DNA from: Rotaria sordida
Lineage: Eukaryota; Rotifera; Eurotatoria; Philodinida; Philodinidae
DNA length: 64,000 nt
Direction: 5' to 3'
Assembly: GCA_905250125.1 (NCBI GenBank)
Contig: CAJNOL010000488.1
Coordinates: 1-64,000, forward strand
A program made the translations under genes and the position numbers. Positions 48,701-57,605 of the stretch are shown piece after piece. The notes beneath the pieces were generated by a model, which saw only the letters and a program-made list of their open reading frames with translations, ran no database searches and had not been told where the DNA came from. Position 1 is the first letter of the stretch. Each line of letters opens with the position of its first letter.

Positions 48701-50609
48701 AAAAATGAATTGTGATTACTATGAATCTTTCTTTCTTTTTTTTAATTACGAACATTTTAGTGAGTCTTTCAAAAAAACATTATCATGCTCTCGGTTATAT
48801 CACCTTCGAAAATTTAAACTTTGTACAAATAAAGTTTTCAGTGGAAATAGTTCATTGTCGATGTATTAAGTTTTTTAATATTTTCTGTCTTCAGAGCACG
48901 TTCAGTATTAATTAATTCCATTGAGAACTTTGTTTATACAAAGTTTGAGCTCGAAATTCAATTCGAAAGGCGATATAAGGGAGAGAGAGACCACGGTATT
49001 TTCTTAAAAACTCACTAAAATGATCATAGCTGACGAACTATCGGCATTTATTTTTTTGAGATTTATTTCAATGACAGGACTTATCTAGTGATAGTATACT
49101 ATGTCTTTCTATTTTATCAGAAAAAAATCGATAGTTTTGAAGGAATCAATCCTCAGGCTCTGTCTAATTCTTTCCATTTTATGATAAAATATATTAGAGA
49201 ATTTATCGTAAGCTTGCGAAAGAACAAATTCTAGAAGCTGTTACTGCTCTCTAAAAGAGTTGAATAGAGTCGATTGATACATAATATCTTCTTTGTTTAC
49301 AAAAATATCTTTTAATTCAAAAGAGTTTCTGAGCAAAAAAACAATCAATTATTATCTGAATAAAAACTTTTAACAAACCTGGTTCATCTAATTTATTTTT
49401 TTTATGTTTATCTTCCATTGTACATTGATGATTTGAACAATGTTTTGCTCGATTAAATAAACATTGTATTATTCTATTTCTTTCATCAATTGATGATGCA
49501 CGAAAAACAAACATTGAACTTGAATTATGTTCATATTTAAATTTATTAATATTTTCATCAATTTTAATTGAACAATAAAGTATAAGTGCAAATAATGTTG
49601 GTTGAGTATGAAATAAACAAATATAACTTAAATATTTTCCAGCTAAGAATTTAAACCATAATGGACTTATTTGAAATTGTTTACATTGTATACGAAATTC
49701 AATTTTATTTGATGTTGAATTTAATATTGAACGTTTAAGAAATTTTTGTATTTTTTTAACTAATTCATTTTGATTATTATTATTATTATTATGATCAATA
49801 TCAAAATAACCAAGAAAATTAATTGAAGAAAATGTATATAATGTTTGATGATTAAATGATAATGAAGATTGTGAATCAATAAGATTAACACCTGGTGTTA
49901 ATGATGAATACATATCTTTTAATAAAATAATATCATTTATTTGTGATAATAACATTCGAAGATTTGTACTAATTAAAACTTTTGATAGACGTTGACGATT
50001 TATATTAGGAAAAGATTTTTTATGATGAGAAAATATTGGATCTGATGTTGTACTTGTTGTGGAATCTTGTGAAGATGATGTTAGAGATTCTCGAGCTTTT
50101 TTATAATAATGTTTTATAGGATATTTATTGGTTGTTGATGATGAACCAAGGTTGACATCACGAAGAATTCGTCCACGAAGAGCATCATTTACTGATATTT
50201 TAGAGGTTATACGACAGGGAGATGGTGATAAAATATTTTCTTTACATTCAATACTATCATCTTCATCAATATCATCATCAGGATCAAGAACCTAAAAGAA
50301 TCTTTTTTCTTTATTCAAGAAAATAAAAAAATGTAATGTAATTCAAATTCTTACTTCAAGTACAAGTAAATTTGTATGTTTAGCATAAACAAGTCTTTTA
50401 ACATCATCATGTCTTGCATCAAGTACATTATATCCATTAACTTTAGCTAAAATTTGTCCGGAACGAAGGCCACTAGCTTGAGCTAAACTTCCTGAATAAA
50501 CACAAATTGAACAAGGTTGTTCATATTGTATAGCAAAACCAAATTTATCTCGTTCACTTCTACGACGTAATTCAATTCGATGTAATATAGAACGAGAATG
50601 TTCATTCAT
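42770..50609 (-). CDS. RGS12-like protein A: PDZ - PTB - RGS, short C-terminus
   Basis: Nine exons join in frame to 796 residues: 50355-50609, 49379-50291, 47719-47887, 47340-47652, 47040-47288, 46676-46981, 46536-46599, 42917-42949 and 42770-42858. The N-terminus is a PDZ domain (SGLRSGQILAKVNGYNV; carboxylate-loop region FGFAIQ, residues about 8-85). A PTB/PID-like domain follows (FLGYFDID to VFRASSIDERNRIIQCLF, about residues 230-370). After a low-complexity Ser/Thr/Asp linker comes an RGS domain (ATSWAINFEKLLYDEMGLYI to DIYKDCI). PDZ-PTB-RGS is the N-terminal order of RGS12, a GTPase-activating scaffold for Gi/o signalling. Instead of going on to RBD and GoLoco, the protein ends 28 residues into a private exon (SSFNTLSR, TAA at 42770-42772). 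Introns are 51-76 bp except 1,491 bp and 3,586 bp, both holding repeats. Its exon 4 ends in phase 0 and could also splice to the second RGS cassette at 32402. Confidence 0.88.
43510..43800. mobile_element. Foldback repeat in RGS-A intron (same family as 48.8 kb)
   Basis: ATCACCTTTCAAATTGAAAT and TTCAAACATTGTACAAG on the left are mirrored by ACATTGTTTATATAAAATTT and TTGAGGTTGAAATACT on the right. Diverged copies of the same arms occur at about 48800-48975 and one-sidedly at about 51300. Confidence 0.5.
44614..46476. mobile_element. Tc1/mariner-like non-autonomous element, 1.86 kb, TA flanks
   Basis: The left end GGGCGTATCAAAAGTAGTGG and the right end, reverse complemented as GAGCATATCAAAAGTAATGG, are inverted repeats. 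Both are flanked by TA (44612-44613 and 46477-46478). Inside, CAAAAGCTCAAAACGTATAT at about 44908 recurs in direct orientation as CAAAAGCTTAAAATGTATAT at about 46202. No transposase frame was seen. It lies in the intron between the RGS-A linker exon and the next exon and explains half of that intron. Confidence 0.65.
48760..48975. mobile_element. Foldback repeat in RGS-A intron 2
   Basis: TATCACCTTCGAAAATTTAA ... ACTTTGTACAAATAAAGTTT pairs with AACTTTGTTTATACAAAGTT ... GAAAGGCGATATAAGG. The 1,491-bp intron around it is otherwise AT-rich. Nothing else was recognised in it except a run of nine G at about 48216-48225. Confidence 0.55.
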
Positions 50610-50835
50610 TTATGCTTAAAATCTTAAATAACAAATACGATAGAAAAAATTAAATTCTTTTACACAAATAAAAGCAATATTTTATTTTAATGCGCTAAGA
50701 AGAGAGGAAAAAAAGAATTTGAAATATATATATATATATATATTAAAAGTACAGAGAAGTTCATATACACTGTTCAACAAAAGAAGCACACAAATGTTAT
50801 AATGCAGACATTTGCCTAAAATATTCATATTTTGA

Positions 50836-52708
50836 TTATCGACGAGTATTGGCAATGCATACTTCAATCTAAATATTAATAATTAAAAGATATATCAAAA
50901 TATAAATGTAAATTAGTTGTTTATTTGAGATAATCAAGAAAAAAAATGCCAAAAAAGAGTAATATTTTATGGAGTATTTAATTTTACTAGCAACAGACAG
51001 AATGAAAAGCTTCGAATCAGACCAAAAGATACGATTTTTCTCTTTGGTTAGCTAGAACAGTAATATTTTCTGACAGATTTATATAGTTGACGTTCCAAAT
51101 TATATCATACTTACGTTATTTTACTCACGAGGAAGGTCTCCCAATTGAAAATTTGCTTTTGAATCGAGACTACGTACATTCTGTAGAACCAAATGAACTA
51201 ACAATACCATGAAACAATTCAGGCTCTTTGTTGAGATGTTGCACTTTCACGATACTTTTTAAATAAATGCTGCGAGAACACCGGGAAAACTGATTTTTGA
51301 ATTTCAACTTGAAACTTTGTGCAGAGATAGAATCCTAATGAGAATAGTTTATTGTGAATGTTTCAGATCTTGTCGTTGTTCCTATCTTAACATACAATTA
51401 TAGTAAAAGCATGTATTTTACATCGCTCATATATAACAGTAGATTCGATATCCTTATTTCAGGATAGAAAAAAATCAAAAGAACTAAAATTTTCACTAAA
51501 AACTACTCTCATTAAGTTCTATCGCTGTAAAAAGTTTCAAGTTAAAATTCGAAAATCAGTTTTCCTGAGGGAAACAACGGTATTCATTTACAAACTACCG
51601 TAAAAATGAAATATCTTGGCAAAGGGTCTGAACCGTTTTAGGATATTATTAGTTCATTTTGTTCTACAGAATGTACGTAGTCTCGATTCAAACACTATTT
51701 ACCAGTTAGAAGACTTTCCTCGTCAGATATATGTAAAATTTTCATCGGGATTGTAAATGAAAAACTACCTTCCACAGCTCGATTAGCCAACAGATATAGT
51801 GAGTAAAATCTAATTTAATAGACTATTTTATCCTCAATTGACTTAGAACTATGTTTTCACTATCAGTAGTAAAAATTTGATGAAATTCCGATGATATCTG
51901 TATGTCGAAAAAGCGTTCGATCTTCATATTTGATTGCTCACTAAAATAATGTAAACACAAAACTTAATAGAGATATCTGTGAGGAAAATTTATTTATATT
52001 AAATCAGTGAATATTTTATCAATAGTTTATATAAGTTACTTTATTCATGATTAATCATATGAGACATTCAAATACTTAACAGTATTACAGAGATCTATAA
52101 CTAAAAAATGATCTTCATCATTATCATTCTTGAGTACATTATCAAATATTATGCTGCTAATTATTTATAATTTTTGAGAAAACTGTAATTTTCATATTCT
52201 ATTTAAAGCTTTTTAACTTACGCATCGAAGTCCTTTTTCCATTGGATCAACCATAAAAATGCCACGATGATTAAGAACATTTTCATTTTTTTCTGCAATA
52301 TACTTAGCAGCACGTTTAACACACTAAATATTTTCATTTTTATTAAAACAAAAAACAAACATATTTAAGAATTTTACCTTTTCATAATGTGTAGGCATAC
52401 AAAGTAAAAGTAAATAACCTGTTAAACAAGCACAACAATTTTCCATGAATGTTTTACATGATAAAGCTTCGGCATCTGCAAAAATTGCATTTATCTCACT
52501 TATTATTCCAGTAAATTCATTACGATCAATCTAAATTAGTTAGAAAATCAGAAGATAATGTAGAATAGAAGACAATAAAATGATTTACTCTTCCTTCAAG
52601 TTCAGTAGGAAAACGTTCTTGAAATTTTACAGCAGTGCCCTCAGAATAATCACGTTGAATAAATAATTTTATTGATTGATCATTTGTTAAACGAGTAGTA
52701 TCGTCCAT
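50836..52708 (-). CDS. GOLGA7: Golgin subfamily A member 7 (GOLGA7/ERF4 family)
   Basis: Four exons join in frame to 135 residues: 52589-52708, 52378-52530, 52222-52323 and 50836-50868. The protein has the family core IKLFIQRDYSEGTAVKFQER, FPTELEGR, the Cys-rich palmitoylation segment NCCACLTGYLLLLCMPTHYEK, and YIAEKN...GIFMVDPMEKGLR. The fourth exon adds IEVCIANTRR, the expected end. Family members are Golgi-associated accessory subunits that stabilise DHHC9-type palmitoyltransferases acting on Ras. Introns are 58 and 54 bp, then 1,353 bp with a foldback element before the tiny last exon. Start chosen at ATG 52708; an in-frame upstream extension lacks similarity. AATAAA on this strand lies about 145 bp past the stop. 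The gene is only 227 bp from the RGS-A start and on the same strand. Confidence 0.92.
51115..51730. mobile_element. Foldback element in last GOLGA7 intron
   Basis: The left arm (about 51125-51350) and right arm (about 51490-51725) are reverse complements with moderate divergence. CGAGACTACGTACATTCTGT pairs with ACAGAATGTACGTAGTCTCG exactly. AAAACTGATTTTTGAATTTC pairs with GAAAATCAGTTTTCC-type sequence. The inner arm resembles the 43.6 and 48.8 kb foldbacks. Confidence 0.78.
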
Positions 52709-54241
52709 CTCAAATAGGTTTATTTTAAACTTTCGTAGACAAACAAAAAGAAGAAGATAAAACAACAACGTCTTATTTTGTTCAATGATTGGTGGATGAA
52801 ACATAATTAGTCAAATAGTTGACATTACTAGATGACGCCACTGAACAGCAACGAACAATTAGAGCATAACTATTTAAGAATAGAAATGTTTACTCAAAAT
52901 ATTTTTATCTATCAGAAATATCATTAGACGATTTTTAACAGCTAGCAGTTGCTGAAAGAAAATAACCAGGGTAGACGACAGCGTGTCTGATTCCCAAATT
53001 CAGTGGAAAATGAAATTTTTTTTCAATCACAGATATATAAAAACACCTTTTCAAGTTCTTCTTCGATGCTAAAATGTATTTCGAAGACTACCATGCAATC
53101 AAATTTATTTTTTACATCTACAAAACGCTATTCTTCCATAAAAAAAAGAACGGCCTTGTTCAAAATTTCAACATCTGTAGGGTATAGAAGAAAGAAAAGA
53201 TGGTGCTGCCGAAGGTGGCACCTGTTTGGAACAGAATTAAAAAACATTTAACACGACAATTTCATGATTTAATATGCATAAAATGAAAGTTGGCTTTATA
53301 CTATAGAATTACAAAAAATGATTCCGTGTTTTATTATAACTGGTAGTCGTTTGCATCGTCTTCAACATCTGTGGAGTCGTTAAAGCCGGATAGTTGATGA
53401 GTGTTAGATGGTAGTTTGACCATGTCTCCTGGTGCTATGTAGGGAGCTTGTGTATTTGCTGTCGCTCATAAGACAGAAACCATACGCCTGAAGCGACGTG
53501 ATTGCAGTAACCTAAAGAATCATTCCTAACAGGATAATCCCATTAGTATCCTAAGATTTCACCATACGTATATTGAATGGTTGGATTGCATTTTTAACAA
53601 ATGTGCATCACTTGAGCAGATTGAGAAACGTATAAGATTCGAAAACTCCTTGTTTATGTAAATTGTATAATTTGTAGACCTGAAAAGATCTCTTGTTGAA
53701 GATTTTCTTTCAGTATACAATTGAACGCAGTTAAGTTGTAAAATACCTTTAATCAAAATGAAGATTAAATTTATATAAAATCAATTGTACATTTAATTTC
53801 AGTATACCTAAGGTGATATCTTTTATTGTGCCATCTTCAGAAAATGTTAAAAACTTATTAATTGTATTAGTGTAATCAAGTATTTTTGATTTTGATGACT
53901 ACTTTTTCATATTATGTTTCTTTCATGAAATTGAGACAATATGCTAAAGGATCACAATTTTCAAATAGTAATTTAAAGTCACGGTCTCAAACTTTCTTTT
54001 TTTATAAGGTTAAGTTATCATTCACTGTGCCCTTCCAACTTCTTCTGAAGTAGACGTTTTAATTGATGATGAATGTCTACTAATAATAGAACGTCTAATT
54101 GATAAATTTTTGTAATGAGGCAACGAAGAATTTCCAGTACTTAATTCGGCCACTTACTGCTTCTCCTACTCATCTAACTGTTATTATCAATCTCGATTAA
54201 TTCGCCTCAGTTATGGCATATCCACCGCGATCGTTGACAAA
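52709..54241. other. Intergenic with two short coding-like remnants (minus)
   Basis: At 53334-53465 (minus) a 43-residue frame without ATG reads APYIAPGDMVKLPSN and ends ANDYQL then stop. At 54022-54153 (minus) a second reads LPHYKNLSIRRSIISRHSSS and ends EEVGRAQ then stop. Codon use looks coding, but I could not join either to a gene or recognise a family. They may be last exons or decayed genes. Confidence 0.35.
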
Positions 54242-54785
54242 TTATGGAAAAGTTGCATTGAACACGAGTTCTTTCATTGTGTCAACTGAGTCTCGAAAAT
54301 TTCTGTCAATAGCGACATCATTCTAAAGGAAAAAGATGATTGTGTATCAACATTTTAGAAAAATAGAACTATATTCAAGTAGTCTTACTGTATGATCTAT
54401 ATTTTGTAACAAAATACTTTTCATAATTGTAGTATCATGGTTGAAATAATTAGAAAAGAAAGGATAAAAACAAGAAATTATGTAATCGTTGATAGAAACA
54501 GTCATGATTGATTTTAATAATGATAGCATTTTTGTGACGATTAAATGGCTATCTTTGAAAATCGTTGTTTCTAGATTTTGAATACAAAACAGTAGCTAAT
54601 ATTAAAAAACGGAAAAGATGATTACTTACTTGAATGTACATGTATGTAATATCAAGATCAATAATTGTTGTATCAAGTTCATCATTGCACATTAACATTT
54701 TAGGGATTGTTGATCTGTATTTATTGTCTATTTCAAGATGTATAATATTACGAAATCCAAAATTATGTTGCACAAACTCGCCCAT
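54242..54785 (-). CDS. Unrecognised small gene, three exons, 147 aa
   Basis: Exons 54630-54785, 54389-54595 and 54242-54322 join in frame (52 + 69 + 26 codons plus stop), all in phase 0. Donors are CAA/GTAAGT and ACA/GTAAGA; acceptors are ATTAG/CTACTG and TTTAG/AATGAT. The first intron is only 34 bp. An in-frame TAA immediately precedes the ATG at 54785, which supports the start. The protein begins MGEFVQHNFGFRNIIHLEID and has a hydrophobic, aromatic middle (ISCFYPFFSNYFNHD) but no domain that I recognise. It may be a fragment of a larger family. Confidence 0.5.
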
Positions 54786-55380
54786 TTAGGCGCTCCGAAC
54801 GTGTTCGAGACTTCACGAAACTGCTCTCTTATCTGGCAGTTAGAACAGAATAGCTAATAACCTGTTAAATAATCAAATTGAAGTTTGCATCATGCAATAT
54901 CAGTTGCAGTACAGACAGGATAGATCTATTATTTGCATCATGAATATAAGATGTGAATATTCTCTAAATGCGATCATGGCATAAAACTTTCAAAAATATG
55001 TAAAGATTCAATCTTTATCATCAGACAAAAATTCGGTATCGTTAATATTTGCAATGTTGTTCTATTTCAAACCATATTTTTCATGTACTTATTCAAAGTT
55101 GAATATTACCCTCTTCGATCCCAATGACTCTTGCATTCTCTACAAATGCAGAGAAAAATCAAAAAAAATCACTCTCTCTTACATTCAGTCATCGCCAATT
55201 AACCGTATACATGTGGTAAATTTTTTCGTTCATGAAACATGGATTTATATATCTCTTCATATGACAGTTGTTTATTGATAAGACAGAACGCAAAAAAATT
55301 CTTGCGTTCTGATTGTCTTCAATCTGCAGACAGCGGTATCCAAGAGATTAATAGAATTTGAGTCAAGGAGGAAACGGCGG
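54786..55380. other. Intergenic, nothing recognised
   Basis: AT-rich sequence upstream of the small gene. It should contain that gene's promoter. A short frame on the plus strand at about 55054-55278 shows no domain. AACGCAAAAAAATTCTTGCGTT at about 55287-55308 is a small perfect-looking hairpin. Confidence 0.35.
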
Positions 55381-55396
55381 ATTTGAAGCACAAAAG

Positions 55397-55625
55397 TACC
55401 TGAAAATACAGAAGCAACTTCAAGTTACTTCAAATAGGCACAAGTAGCTCCAAGTACATTAAAAGTATCACAAAGTAGCTTAAAGTACTTTTAAAATACA
55501 GTCAAGTACCTTTAAAGTATTATCATGTACTTTCAAGTATCTGTAAGTATCTTCAAGTATCTTTAAGTACCTTCAAATACCTCCAAAGTCTCTTAAAGTA
55601 GTTTCAAGTACCGATAAGTATATCG
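55397..55625 (+). repeat. Degenerate 10-12 bp tandem repeat (CAAGTACYTTYAAAGTA)
   Basis: About 20 imperfect copies of AAGTAcCTTcA-type units follow one another. The variants are AAGTACTT, AAGTATCT and AAGTAGCT. No reading frame. Confidence 0.8.
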
Positions 55626-55763
55626 CAGTAGACGAATAGTTTTTCAAAACCTAAAAATTTATCAAATGAAAAGCAATTAAGATGAAGAAATACGAAAAAT
55701 TTATTTTATTTATTTGTAAAGCAAAGAAAAAGTATCAATAAAAGAATACAAAAAGCAAGCATT

Positions 55764-56041
55764 TTATGAACTAATATTAGCTGTTTGTTGCATGACCTGA
55801 GACAAGGGATCACTTGATAATCTTTTTGTTGTGTTGGATAATAACCAGCAAGCTGTTTGTTTGTGAAGATATTTAATTTTATCATTTATATTGATCTTAA
55901 AATACGAGCGTTCCAGCATAGGATTAATATTATCAACAATTTTTATTCCATCAAAATTTGATATTGTTGAATTTAATATCTGTTCTTCATTGTTGTAATC
56001 ATTGTTATCAACATTTAATAACTCGTAAAGTTTATCTTCTC
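55764..56041 (-). pseudogene. Orphan C-terminal coding segment cut at a hAT terminus
   Basis: About 91 codons without ATG end in TAA at 55764-55766. The sequence starts EDKLYELLNVDNND next to the hAT end at 56043 and finishes KYLHKQTACWLLSNTTKRLS then QVMQQTANISS. Codon use is coding-like. The family is not recognised. The frame appears to be truncated at the transposon boundary, so the 5' part may have been displaced. Confidence 0.45.
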
Positions 56042-56042
56042 C

Positions 56043-56569
56043 CAGGGTTGCCAGATCATCCGAATTAGTCGGAAATTTCCGAATTTTTTAATTTTTTCTG
56101 ACTGCTTTTCGACTTTCCGAATTCATCCCAATTCTTGAGATTTTTCCGAAAATTATACATTTCAAGTAAAAATGTTTATAATCCAAAATCAATAATCACT
56201 AGTAATCGAATCCCATGTGATGTTAACAACGATAATAATGATTGTTTAGTAAATAGCGGTGCAAGAGCAAATGAATATTTTCAATCTGATCGACGATGGT
56301 CATATTTATTATATATTAAACCAAATACAGTGCCAATAATGAAACTAGTTGTTTCCTATGTATTTTCTATTCCATACAGCATTGCTTATGTTGAATCAAT
56401 ATTCAGTCACACGAATCACTTTTGGTCTGATTATCGAAATCGAATGGATATCGAATTGGTCGAAGCTGAACAACAAATCAGAAAGAAATTCGATATTCCT
56501 TGTGCACATTCTTATGACTCTCTTTTAACTCAAGAGGAACTATTGGAAAAAAATAGCTTCAAATGAAAA
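56043..56569 (+). mobile_element. hAT transposase C-terminal fragment with left terminus
   Basis: A CAGGGTTGCCAGATC end at 56043 matches the end of the 24.55-kb element except for one or two bases. It is followed within 100 bp by a 143-codon frame (56135-56566). That frame contains the hAT C-terminal dimerisation signature, VFSIPYSIAYVESIFSHTNH and then DYRNRMDIELVEAE. The catalytic part is absent, so this is an internally deleted copy. No matching right end or 8-bp duplication (TCTTCTCC on the left) was found up to 57.1 kb. Confidence 0.75.
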
Positions 56570-57605
56570 ATTTGTTAGAAAAAAACGTCTTGATAAATGA
56601 ACTTTAGTTTTTTTTCAATAAGTGTTTTGAATTGTATATATATACATGTGTAGATAGTTTATTTTGAGTTTTTTTCGTGTATTAATTGTCTCTCTTGAAA
56701 ATGATGTTTTCTAATAGTGCTATATTTTAATATATTTGTTTTAACATTGACGAAATATATCTACAGAGGGAAGGATTAATTTGTTGTTGTTAAAAATAAC
56801 TTAACTTTGTATTGATGATTTTTTTCAAATTGCCTTGCCGATGCACAAAAGTCGAGTTGGCTAACTTTTCCCTCAGCTCATCCAAATGCGCTAAAAATTT
56901 GGATTTAGAGGTTTTAGTTAGATGATGCTGGTTAAGATGCGAACATCAAATGAGAAAATTAAATTTTGACGAGTACTTCGATTTCTTGATGGCCTTATGG
57001 ATCCTCTCTTAAAACCATGAAAATCGTTAAAAACAAGCAAAATAGGTCAGCTTTAGTGCCCCAAAAAAACAATGAAATAATCGGCAAAAAACGATGAAAA
57101 TCGGCCGGTTTTGAAATTTCAACTGGATCGCACAGGTGATCGGCATTTTTTGTAAAGTGTGTCAGCATGACAAAAGAAATCTTTACGATAAGATCTATTA
57201 TAGAAAAAAACCAATTGGGTAGACTTGATCACTAATGAAGTTAGATAAATTTATTTTTCGTGTTTGAATATTTTATTAGAACAATGAATAACTAGTTTTC
57301 AAATTTATTCAAGTTGAATGTCAAAGATAACAAGAATGAAAAAGGCAAAGGAAATAGACCAAACAGAATCGTACATAGAAAGACGTAGAGGTCCGAATAA
57401 AAGTTTTCATCATCATCGTTATCATTATCATCATCTTTTCCTTTCTTCTAAATCCCCGAGATTTTTCATCAGTACATGAAAAAAGAAAGACCAATAGACA
57501 ATATCACTTTCTCCAAGAAGAAAAAAAGGAAAAAACAAATGTCGATATTTATGATAAACAAATGAATAAAGAACAAAACAAAAAAAAGAAAAAAAAACGA
57601 AGAAA
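56570..57605. other. Intergenic and G3BP 3' flank, no gene seen
   Basis: After the hAT fragment the sequence shows no further frame with a recognisable domain. The last few hundred bp should include the G3BP 3' untranslated region. A minus-strand AATAAA lies at about 57250. Confidence 0.4.
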
